Of a DNA stretch of 64,000 nucleotides, positions 16,093-23,286 are shown piece by piece. The position numbers and the translations under genes are program-made. The notes under the pieces are model-generated. The model was not told the origin of the DNA, made no database searches, and saw nothing but the letters and a program-made list of their open reading frames with translations. Location: positions 50,212-114,211 of the forward strand of contig WYBM01000034.1 of NCBI GenBank assembly GCA_011525915.1. The letters run 5' to 3'. This stretch comes from Ardenticatenaceae bacterium (GTDB taxonomy: Bacteria > Chloroflexota > Anaerolineae > Promineifilales > Promineifilaceae). Numbering within the stretch: the first letter of the stretch is position 1; each line of letters begins with the position of its first letter.

Positions 16093-16121
16093 GGGTGGTG
16101 GGGACCATGTCCCCACCACCC
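16093..16121 (-). promoter_or_regulatory. Hairpin between the precursor gene and lanM
   Basis: GGGTGGTGGGGA and TCCCCACCACCC form a perfect 12-bp stem with a 5-nt loop in the short gap between lanA and lanM. In other lantibiotic operons such a stem acts as a partial terminator or RNA processing site, so that precursor is made in excess over the enzyme. It overlaps no coding sequence if lanM starts at 16060. Confidence 0.7.
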
Positions 16122-16148
16122 CTGGGTTAACAACCTGTTGTCAGGTGC

Positions 16149-16388
16149 TTAACAAGGACCATTCCAGGTGCCACAACTAGCCTGGTTGAATGTGCAGGGT
16201 GCGCACGTGTTCTGACGACATTTTGTGTGGCAGGTGTTAAACGAGCCGCCGGCAACGTACTCTAAATCATCATCTGGTATCTCGATCAGCCCGGCTGGGT
16301 TTTGCGGTAATTGGGCCCGCATTTCTTCGCTCAGGCTGAGCCGGTATGCCTCATCTTTCCAGGCGCGAATAACATCAACTGCTGACAT
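16149..16388 (-). CDS. lanA: Lanthipeptide precursor peptide (mersacidin/lichenicidin-type leader)
   Basis: This 79-residue peptide has a leader of 48 residues ending in GG: MSAVDVIRAWKDEAYRLSLS, then the acidic IEIPDDDLEYVAGG. That is the mersacidin/lichenicidin-family pattern cleaved by C39 peptidases. The 31-residue core (49-79) holds six Cys (53, 57, 62, 65, 72, 79) and seven Ser/Thr (49, 52, 55, 61, 66, 71, 74), and ends in Cys. Up to six thioether rings are therefore possible. I do not recognise the core as a known lantibiotic. An AGGAGGT lies six bases before the ATG. It is flanked by the exporter gene upstream and lanM downstream. Confidence 0.93.
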   Translation of the reverse strand: MSAVDVIRAWKDEAYRLSLSEEMRAQLPQNPAGLIEIPDDDLEYVAGGSFNTCHTKCRQNTCAPCTFNQASCGTWNGPC

Positions 16389-16439
16389 GGGTTTACCTCC
16401 TCATGTAGATAAATAGTGATATTTATAAAAATGGTATAA

Positions 16440-16460
16440 CGATCTGCCGCGGTCAGATCG
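16440..16460 (-). terminator. Small hairpin between lanT and lanA
   Basis: CGATCTG and CAGATCG with a 7-nt loop form a short stem just after the exporter stop codon. It may modulate read-through into the precursor gene. It has no T tract. Confidence 0.4.
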
Positions 16461-16472
16461 GAAAACCCTGGT

Positions 16473-18815
16473 TTATTCACGGCCGATTGGTGATGTATGC
16501 CTCACATTGTCGCCGTGCAGAGACGAGATTCTCTCCCCGTCATGGGTCTCAAGTTGGTTATAAATTAAGTTGGCATAATGACCTTGACTGGCCAGCAGTG
16601 TGGTGTGTGTACCTCGTTCGACAATACGGCCGTGGTCAAGGACAAGAATAAGATCAGCATTTTGGACGGTGCTTAAGCGGTGAGCGATCACAATCCGTGT
16701 ACAGGCCAGGCTGTTTAAATTCCGGTCGACCAGTTTCTCGGTAGCCACATCCAGATGGCTGGTGGCCTCATCCAGCAGCAGGATGACCGGGCGATGGGCC
16801 AGCGCTCGGGCAATAGCCAACCGCTGTCGCTGGCCGCCAGACAGGCCACCGCCGTTTTCGGCCAGGGGGGTTTCGTAACCGGCCGGCATTTGCATGATCT
16901 CATCATGAATCACTGCCAGCCGGGCGACGGCCGTTATCTGGTCTAGGGAGAGCGCCGGATCGTTGAAGGCAATGTTCTGGCGCAGCGAGCTGCTGAAGAG
17001 CACGGGTTCTTGCATGACCACACCAACCTGACGGCGCAGCGAACGATACTCCAGGTGAGAAAGGGACAGGCCATCGTACAAAATCTCACCTCTGTCAGGC
17101 GAGTACAGGCCGATGAGCAGCATGGCCAACGTGCTTTTGCCTGAACCGGTACGGCCGACCAGGGCGACTTTCTGACCAGGCGCGACACTGAAGGAAATAT
17201 CCTCTAGCACCCACGGACTCTGCGCATCGTACCGAAAACTGATATTTTTTAGTTCAAGATGGCCAGAAAGTACTGGCGTGATGGTAACAGCCTGCCGATT
17301 TTGTTCTGGTTCTGCTTCTATGACATCAACCATACGCTCCAAATGCGCACCCACAAATTGCAACTGCCGGCCGGTGGAAATAAGGGAAGACAAGGGTCTC
17401 AGGAATAACGCAGCCAGGGCGTTTAAGGCCAACATGGTGCCCAGACTCATGGTGCCATCCAGGACCTCATAAGCGCCAACCCACAATAGAAGCAGCATTG
17501 AAAAGGTTTGGGCTGATGTTAACATGGTGTCTACAACAGCCGACAAATGCTCTCGCTGCAAAGAGGCATTTAACTGCTTGTAAAACAGGTTTGACCAATG
17601 ATCAAACGCCCGCGTTTCAGCCCCGGCTGCTTTCAGGGTGGCTATCCCTGCCAATGCTTGCACCAGGTATCCCTGTGAATCTGCCTGGGCCGCTAACTGG
17701 CGCTGCATCAAGGTGTGGATGCGCTGGTTGGTGGCCAGCAACAACCCGAACTGCAGCAAGCCAATGGCCAGCACCAGCAGACCAAAACGCGGCGCCTGGA
17801 ACAAAATAAGCAGCAGATAGACCAGCACAAAGGTGCCATCAAGCACCACGGACAGGGTTTGGCTGGTCACTGTTTCCCGAATCACACTGTTGCTGCTCAG
17901 CCGCATGAGCAGGTCACCACTGGTGCGCTGTTGGAAGAAACGGAAAGGCAGCGATAACATGTGCTCAAAGAAGTGCAGCATCATCTGAGTATCCAGGCGT
18001 GCTTGCAGGTAGATGAGCAGTGCAGTTCTTAAATAGCTGGTGATACATTGGGCCAGAAGCAGTATCAGCACTCCCAGACCCAACATGCTCATGACGCTGG
18101 TGATGCGAAAAGGCAGCACATCATCAATCAGGAGTTTGGTGAAGAGAGGCATGGCCAGCCCCAGAAGCTGCAGCGTGAATGAGGCGACGACAATTTGGGC
18201 CAACAATCGCGGTATGCCAGGTGTCAACAGCAGTTGTTTTAAATAATAGCGCCATGGCGGTTGAGCTGTAGACACCGCCGGCTCAAAGTGGGCGTCCGGC
18301 TCAAGGGTGAGGACAACACCCGTAAAGGCGGCATCAAATTCAACGGCCGTTAACCGCCGCCGGCCAAGTGAGGGGTCTACAATATCAACCCGGCCTGGTG
18401 ACCAGCGTTCGACCACCACAAAATGATCAAAATTCCAATGAGCAATGGCCGGCAGGGGAATGTGGGCAAAATCATGGGGCTCAACCGTATAGGCGGTAGC
18501 CCGCAAGCCATACTGCTGGGCTGCCATCTTCATAGCACGGGCAGTCAGGCCGCTCCGACCGCTGTCACACAGTTGGCGCACATCGGCTATGCGCGTCTGA
18601 CGGCCGTAATAGTTAAGAATCATTGCCAGACAGGCGGCGCCACACTCAACATTACTCAGTTGTAACACCACGGGGACACGCCGCCGATGTCGGCGCCGAT
18701 GTCGGCCAGCCAGCCATTGGCAGACCGTCCTGATCATAGATGAACGGCCAAAGAGACGGTGAAGCTGCCCCTGAATTTGCCGGGTTTCCCTAAAGGATGC
18801 CTTGGAATCAGTCAT
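16473..18815 (-). CDS. lanT: Peptidase-containing ABC exporter LanT
   Basis: This bifunctional exporter cuts the leader after GG and transports the modified peptide. The N-terminal C39 peptidase starts LSNVECGAACLAMILNYYG with the catalytic Cys and has the active-site His in WNFDHFVVVE and Asp in VDIVDPS. A six-helix ABC transmembrane domain follows. The ATPase has the Walker A GRTGSGKSTLAMLL, signature LSGGQRQRLAIARAL and Walker B VILLLDEATSHLD. The ATG at 18815 overlaps the end of the adaptor gene by 8 bp, a sign of translational coupling; a further in-frame start at 18842 would add nine residues. Length is about 780 residues, typical for the family. Confidence 0.95.
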   Translation of the reverse strand: MTDSKASFRETRQIQGQLHRLFGRSSMIRTVCQWLAGRHRRRHRRRVPVVLQLSNVECGAACLAMILNYYGRQTRIADVRQLCDSGRSGLTARAMKMAAQQYGLRATAYTVEPHDFAHIPLPAIAHWNFDHFVVVERWSPGRVDIVDPSLGRRRLTAVEFDAAFTGVVLTLEPDAHFEPAVSTAQPPWRYYLKQLLLTPGIPRLLAQIVVASFTLQLLGLAMPLFTKLLIDDVLPFRITSVMSMLGLGVLILLLAQCITSYLRTALLIYLQARLDTQMMLHFFEHMLSLPFRFFQQRTSGDLLMRLSSNSVIRETVTSQTLSVVLDGTFVLVYLLLILFQAPRFGLLVLAIGLLQFGLLLATNQRIHTLMQRQLAAQADSQGYLVQALAGIATLKAAGAETRAFDHWSNLFYKQLNASLQREHLSAVVDTMLTSAQTFSMLLLLWVGAYEVLDGTMSLGTMLALNALAALFLRPLSSLISTGRQLQFVGAHLERMVDVIEAEPEQNRQAVTITPVLSGHLELKNISFRYDAQSPWVLEDISFSVAPGQKVALVGRTGSGKSTLAMLLIGLYSPDRGEILYDGLSLSHLEYRSLRRQVGVVMQEPVLFSSSLRQNIAFNDPALSLDQITAVARLAVIHDEIMQMPAGYETPLAENGGGLSGGQRQRLAIARALAHRPVILLLDEATSHLDVATEKLVDRNLNSLACTRIVIAHRLSTVQNADLILVLDHGRIVERGTHTTLLASQGHYANLIYNQLETHDGERISSLHGDNVRHTSPIGRE

Positions 18816-19431
18816 GAACAACCTTATCAAAGAGGGGGCCAATCAGCGGCAGCAGGGAAACAACACGCTGCGAACCCACTTCAATAGCCACATCATATCT
18901 GGCGCCGATCATGGCCGACGATGGTAAGTCAACGGCTGACGCTGTGCCGGCCGTGGATGTTTCCCATGAGGCCAGGGCCACCGTGACCGGTTGGGCCACG
19001 GCCGTGGCCCAACCGCCGGTCAGATGGTAACGGGTGTGTGCTTCTGCCGGGCTGATCACCTCTGGCTCCAGCGCAATGATGGACCCGCCACCATGTACCC
19101 CTGTGGTTGGAGATGTGGTAAAAAGCGCTTGCCCAGGTTGTATACGGCCGTGATACTCATGAGGCAAAAACACAACCAGCACCATATCATGGTCTGTAGA
19201 CTGTAAAGTTTCCGGTGGCTGTATGACAACCGCCAGGCCGGAAACATAGACAGGCACACGGGCCGACCAGACTACCAGGGCGCCCAGCATCAACAGACCC
19301 AGTAGGCACCACCCATAACGGAAGGTGTTGGGGGCAACAAAGCGAGGCAAGACCAGCAGATCCTGGCCTTGCCAGTAGCGCTGTGTAGCCGTGGGGCGGA
19401 AGATATTGTGGTGTTTGTTCACTTTAGGCAA
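18808..19431 (-). CDS. Membrane-anchored HlyD-like adaptor of the lanthipeptide exporter
   Basis: This 207-residue protein has a cytoplasmic basic N terminus, one membrane segment (WCLLGLLMLGALVVWSA) and a beta-rich extracytoplasmic part. It looks like a reduced HlyD/LcnD-type accessory protein: RYWQGQDLLVLP is similar to the NHLM/bacteriocin secretion adaptors. It lacks the long coiled coil of full-length HlyD, so it is either truncated or specialised. The frame begins with TTG at 19431, and a GTG at 19422 is also possible; neither has a clear ribosome binding site. It is the first gene of the operon and overlaps lanT. Confidence 0.65.
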   Translation of the reverse strand: MPKVNKHHNIFRPTATQRYWQGQDLLVLPRFVAPNTFRYGWCLLGLLMLGALVVWSARVPVYVSGLAVVIQPPETLQSTDHDMVLVVFLPHEYHGRIQPGQALFTTSPTTGVHGGGSIIALEPEVISPAEAHTRYHLTGGWATAVAQPVTVALASWETSTAGTASAVDLPSSAMIGARYDVAIEVGSQRVVSLLPLIGPLFDKVVHD

Positions 19432-19473
19432 TGGTGTACTTTGTTTGTTTGTCGTGCAGAACCCTGCACCTTA

Positions 19474-19542
19474 GTCAAAACTTCACAGTAATTGTATTAT
19501 TCCATAACAGATGTCGGGTTTTCACCCGACACCACCCGCCAA
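19474..19542 (-). repeat. 69-bp direct repeat, copy 1, upstream of the lanthipeptide operon
   Basis: It matches 23131-23199 at all but about four positions. It contains a conserved AT-rich part (TAATTGTATTATTCCATA) and a hairpin TGTCGGGT-TTTC-ACCCGACA, which has a GAAA tetraloop when read on the minus strand. The minus strand offers TACAAT as a -10-like hexamer. Both copies stand in front of minus-strand genes, so a shared promoter or operator is likely. Confidence 0.85.
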
Positions 19543-19695
19543 TGTCCATTCCTTGCCCCCTCCAAGCATGCGGTAAGCCCAAAAGGCACTTCAAAAAGTA
19601 GAGGGCCTGTAGCATTTTAAGATAAGGCTTTCAGAGTCAAGGGGTTGGCGCGCAAAACGGACCGGTTCCAAAGGTATCATTCATCATAAAGATTA

Positions 19696-19760
19696 GGGCC
19701 ACCCAATAAGCAAGTAAGGTTTCTACGTTTAATTTTACTCACTTTGGGTGGCCCCTTTTA
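19696..19760 (-). terminator. Terminator-like hairpin after the M23 peptidase gene
   Basis: GGGCCACCCA (19696-19705) and TGGGTGGCCC (19745-19754) pair perfectly around a 39-nt loop, 23 bp or more beyond the stop codon of the minus-strand gene. A T-rich stretch lies on the far side on the plus strand. Confidence 0.5.
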
Positions 19761-19782
19761 CTTTATGAGTTACCCAATACCC

Positions 19783-22700
19783 TTATTGATTGTATCTCCC
19801 AATTTCCTCAAGTAACGATCCATTATTCGTGCCGGGGACATAATTGTTGCTGTAATCAAACTTAAAGAAGCGCCCATAAGCCGTGATCTGTTCCCATGTA
19901 TGGCCACTGACTATCACGAAAGCCCGCGAATCGAATTGGCAAAGCTCACCGGTGGGCGCATAGGCACAAGGCCCGGCCGGAGCCGTTAACTGACTGTAAC
20001 GGCCGATACTTGTCAGCAACTGCCCATTATTCGCGCCGGGAACATAGTTAGCGCTGTAATCAAACTTAAAGAAGCGCCCATAAGCCGTAATATGTTCCCA
20101 TGTATGGCCGTCAACTTCTACAAAAGCCCGTGTATCAAATCGGCAGAGCTCGCCGGCAGGCGCATAGGTACAAGGCCCGGCCGGAGCCGTTGACTGACTG
20201 TAACGGCCGATACTTGTCAGCAGCTGCCCATTATTCGCGCCGGGAACATAGTTAGCGCTGTAATCAAACTTAAAGAAGCGCCCATAAGCCGTGATCTGTT
20301 CCCATGTATGGCCGTCAACTTCTACAAAAGCCCGTGTATCAAATCGACAGAGCTCGCCGGCAGGCGCATAGGTACAAGGTCCGGCCGGAGCCGTTGACTG
20401 GCTGTAACGGCCGATACTTGTCAGCAACTGCCCATTGTTCGCGCCAGGGACATAATTAGCGCTGTAATCAAACTTAAAGAAGCGCCCATAAGCCGTAATC
20501 TGTTCCCATGTATGACCGTCGACTACCACGAAAGCCCGTGAATCAAACTCACATGGACCACCAGGCGATGCGGCGCATGGGCTGGTGGGTGTAGGTGTGG
20601 GTATGGATGTTGGCGTCGGGGTAGGGGTGTTGGTTGGTGTCGGGGTAGGGGTGTTGGTTGGTGTCGGGGTAGGGGTATTGGTTGGTGTCGGGGTAGGCGG
20701 ATCTGAGATTACAGGCAGAAGACACCAACCAAGTAGACTGCCTTCATCGTTAGCAACAGAATCAACGATCTCTATACTCCATGCTCCAGAAAATGGTTCA
20801 TTATCAAAAGTACTGAGCGGGTTGTTCTCATCTTCAGGTTGAAACGTGCCGAAAATAGCAGGCAAACCAACAAATGGCTCATGAGATTCACATACACCGT
20901 CTATAGAGATTGCAGCCTCATCGTCGAGGATAGCATGAATACCGTCCAGCGCACAACTGTCTACAGGAGGATCAATAAGAGAAACCGAACTCCCGCTGGG
21001 GCTAAACAAGTTGATAGATAAATCTGAAACGTAAGTGTGGGTGATATAAAGGTAAGCATCAAGGTCATTAACATCCATCTCTGGTTCGTTAACAACAATT
21101 GTATCGATCATTCCCTGGGAATTATTATCAGGGATGGGTATGGGCTCACTTGGAAAATGACAATAAGCGGTTGTGCTTGGGGTTGGCACTGACGGCGTGA
21201 TGACATGGGCTATAATCTGCCACTGTAACAACGTGCCTGTTCCAATATTAACTGCAGTAATATCAGAAACCTTGATACGCCATGGCCCCACAATGTTCAT
21301 AAAGTTATAGTCAGAAAAGGGGTCAAGAGGAGCATAGGCATAGCCCCAAAGCGCTGGCGAGAAGGGATTACATTGTTCTGAAGAAAGGGCCCCACCGTCC
21401 TTAAAATAGGCATTTACATCAGCATACGGGCACCCGGCGCCTGGAATGCCCGGTCGGTGAAATATTCTCGTCCACTGATTCAATTCAGCCTGTTCAGGGC
21501 TTTGAATTTCGGCGACCAGGTCTTCCACTGTCTCATGATCGATCGTTAATTTTACTTCCAGTTCAAGGAGTATCCCTTGTTCGGCAACAGGGATGTTTAT
21601 GGTATCTATTGCCCCAGCCACATTGTTGTCCGGAATGATAAGGTTTGGCTCACTTGTAAATGTTAATGTCGTTAAGGTCCCCATATAGTTAGCAGAGGTA
21701 ACAGGGCAGTTAGGCGTGCTGTTAGGGCTTCCGCACACGATACCATCTGGGCTTTCAATCGTACCAAAATAATGGGCAACCCCTTCGTTTATCGTCCAAC
21801 CCTCTAAAACCATGCCATCGGCTTCCTCGTTACCATTCACGGTAATTTGTGTCCCGTTATAACTGGTTGCAAAATGGACATGGTCACCATTTGCATCTCC
21901 CCCCATATCGGTTTCACAGGATGGATGACCAAGCAGGCGGCCCTGCAAAACGGCATCTCCCGCCTGAACCTGCATTTCTTGGGAAGAGACATGATAATAG
22001 TGGGTCCGCCATCCATCTCCATGATCAATCACGATAAGGCTAGATGCCGCAAAAAGGACCTCACCCCCTCTGGACGCGGCAATCCAGTCATCCAGATCAG
22101 GCTCATCCTCACCATCTCCGTCGTCATCACAGCCAGGTGTGTCAGGGCTGGCAAAATCAACTGCAGACCAGGGCCGCTCCGATCCATCTAAGCCTCCTCC
22201 ATGGGGTCCGCCAGAAAAATACCAGGTCTTGCCACCCTCAAATGGAAGAGCCGCACCTGGAATAGTTGAAATTGCCTGAGGATAGCCTGGTGATTGCAAA
22301 GGATCACCAAAAAAGCTGTGAAAGGTCTGGATAAATGTTCCACTGCTTTGATCTGTAGCCTCTGTCCATTGTTGATTGCCCAATATCTTTGACAGCATAT
22401 ATTGCACACTATAAGAACCTGGGTTGACAGTAATATCTAACTTTATAGCTGTCCCATCTCGCAATATAAGCGCTTCTGTACTAGAAGCATCATCGCGACG
22501 AGCATAAAAACCTTTACTGAGCGCCATCGCTGCCCAATCTAGCTGTTCAATAAAACCTGTGGGTGCCTTACCATAGTCGCCAGCCACATGGCTCAAATTG
22601 CCAAAAGGAGATTGAAGGCGCGATGGGGGCACCGTTGGATTCGTGACAAGACCGGCTTGCATCTCTAACAGTGTCAGGAGAACTTTGGGGTTAATACTAT

Positions 22701-23025
22701 GTTTATAAGAAATACCTAGGATTGCATCTGAGGCTTGTATTACCCCTCCTGAATCAGTTGTGAGGGTGTGGTTGGAGAGAGCGCTGTTCTGGCTCGCCAA
22801 AAAATTCTCAACTCCAAATGTTATATTATGGGGGGCAAAGACCAGCTCGTAATCATCCACGAGCGTTTCTATCCACGCTGATGTAAGTGAATTTTCAGAT
22901 TGGCCGCCCTTGAGAGGCATTGCTTTTAAGGTTTGACTTAAAGCAACCAACCCAAATGCCATAAGCGCCACAACGCCTAACCATCTTATGTATTGTATTA
23001 AATTTCTAGAAAGTTTGTGATGCAT
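19783..23025 (-). CDS. Secreted M23-family peptidase with P domains and four C-terminal repeats
   Basis: This 1,080-residue protein starts with a signal peptide (residues 1-35, GVVALMAFGLVALSQTLKA). An M23/LytM metallopeptidase domain lies near residues 260-400 with the metal-site elements SAVDFASPD, THYYHVS and GDHVHF. Two proprotein-convertase P-like beta domains follow (each begins with an IPDNN block and ends with PWRIKVSD- or AWSIEIVD-type strands). A Pro-Thr linker (PTPTPTNT units) leads to four copies of a roughly 67-residue repeat with the core GHTWEQITAYGRFFKFDYS. M23 enzymes cut peptidoglycan cross-links. No ACGGCCGT octamer was seen in it and it is preceded by a 69-bp repeat, so it may be imported. 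Confidence 0.88.
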   Translation of the reverse strand: MHHKLSRNLIQYIRWLGVVALMAFGLVALSQTLKAMPLKGGQSENSLTSAWIETLVDDYELVFAPHNITFGVENFLASQNSALSNHTLTTDSGGVIQASDAILGISYKHSINPKVLLTLLEMQAGLVTNPTVPPSRLQSPFGNLSHVAGDYGKAPTGFIEQLDWAAMALSKGFYARRDDASSTEALILRDGTAIKLDITVNPGSYSVQYMLSKILGNQQWTEATDQSSGTFIQTFHSFFGDPLQSPGYPQAISTIPGAALPFEGGKTWYFSGGPHGGGLDGSERPWSAVDFASPDTPGCDDDGDGEDEPDLDDWIAASRGGEVLFAASSLIVIDHGDGWRTHYYHVSSQEMQVQAGDAVLQGRLLGHPSCETDMGGDANGDHVHFATSYNGTQITVNGNEEADGMVLEGWTINEGVAHYFGTIESPDGIVCGSPNSTPNCPVTSANYMGTLTTLTFTSEPNLIIPDNNVAGAIDTINIPVAEQGILLELEVKLTIDHETVEDLVAEIQSPEQAELNQWTRIFHRPGIPGAGCPYADVNAYFKDGGALSSEQCNPFSPALWGYAYAPLDPFSDYNFMNIVGPWRIKVSDITAVNIGTGTLLQWQIIAHVITPSVPTPSTTAYCHFPSEPIPIPDNNSQGMIDTIVVNEPEMDVNDLDAYLYITHTYVSDLSINLFSPSGSSVSLIDPPVDSCALDGIHAILDDEAAISIDGVCESHEPFVGLPAIFGTFQPEDENNPLSTFDNEPFSGAWSIEIVDSVANDEGSLLGWCLLPVISDPPTPTPTNTPTPTPTNTPTPTPTNTPTPTPTSIPTPTPTSPCAASPGGPCEFDSRAFVVVDGHTWEQITAYGRFFKFDYSANYVPGANNGQLLTSIGRYSQSTAPAGPCTYAPAGELCRFDTRAFVEVDGHTWEQITAYGRFFKFDYSANYVPGANNGQLLTSIGRYSQSTAPAGPCTYAPAGELCRFDTRAFVEVDGHTWEHITAYGRFFKFDYSANYVPGANNGQLLTSIGRYSQLTAPAGPCAYAPTGELCQFDSRAFVIVSGHTWEQITAYGRFFKFDYSNNYVPGTNNGSLLEEIGRYNQ
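19784..20590 (-). repeat. Four tandem repeats coding the C-terminal cell-surface repeats
   Basis: Four units of about 200 bp encode Cys-...-CxFDxRAFVxVxGHTWE...YGRFFKFDYSxNYVPGxNNG...IGRYxQ. The middle two units are almost identical at DNA level, indicating recent duplication or homogenisation. The preceding DNA (about 20585-20695) is a low-complexity Pro/Thr linker repeat. Confidence 0.9.
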
Positions 23026-23130
23026 CTTTTTTCCTCCTTGAGACGAGGACTTCCAGTTGACAAACCGGCCATCTAACCCACGCCATACAAGACAATTGGG
23101 ACCGTATGCCTGTTAAAAACACATGGTCTG

Positions 23131-23199
23131 GTCAAAACTTCACAGTAATTGTATTATTCCATAGAGGGTGTCGGGTTTTCACCCGACACCACCCGCCAA
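23131..23199 (-). repeat. 69-bp direct repeat, copy 2, upstream of the M23 peptidase gene
   Basis: Second copy of the element at 19474, in the same orientation, about 105 bp before the M23 peptidase start. The hairpin TGTCGGGT-TTTC-ACCCGACA and the AT-rich part are conserved. On the plus strand it also lies 88 bp before the regulator gene, so it could serve either side of this divergent gap. Confidence 0.85.
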
Positions 23200-23286
23200 C
23201 ATGGGCATATCGCTATGAAAGTTGTCTGGCAGCAGCCTGGTCTTTTCCAAAATAGTTACGGCCGTGTATAGCTGGAGTTGAAGGGC

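Larger units (their letters stand above)
19432..19782. other. Intergenic region upstream of the lanthipeptide operon
   Basis: I see no gene in these 351 bp. They contain copy 1 of a 69-bp repeat (19474-19542) and a terminator for the M23 peptidase gene (19696-19760). No further structure is evident between 19543 and 19695. Confidence 0.6.

Noticed and set aside
20585..20842. Plus-strand frame with a Val-Gly run
   Set aside because: It is the complement of the Pro-Thr linker of the M23 protein, a low-complexity shadow.
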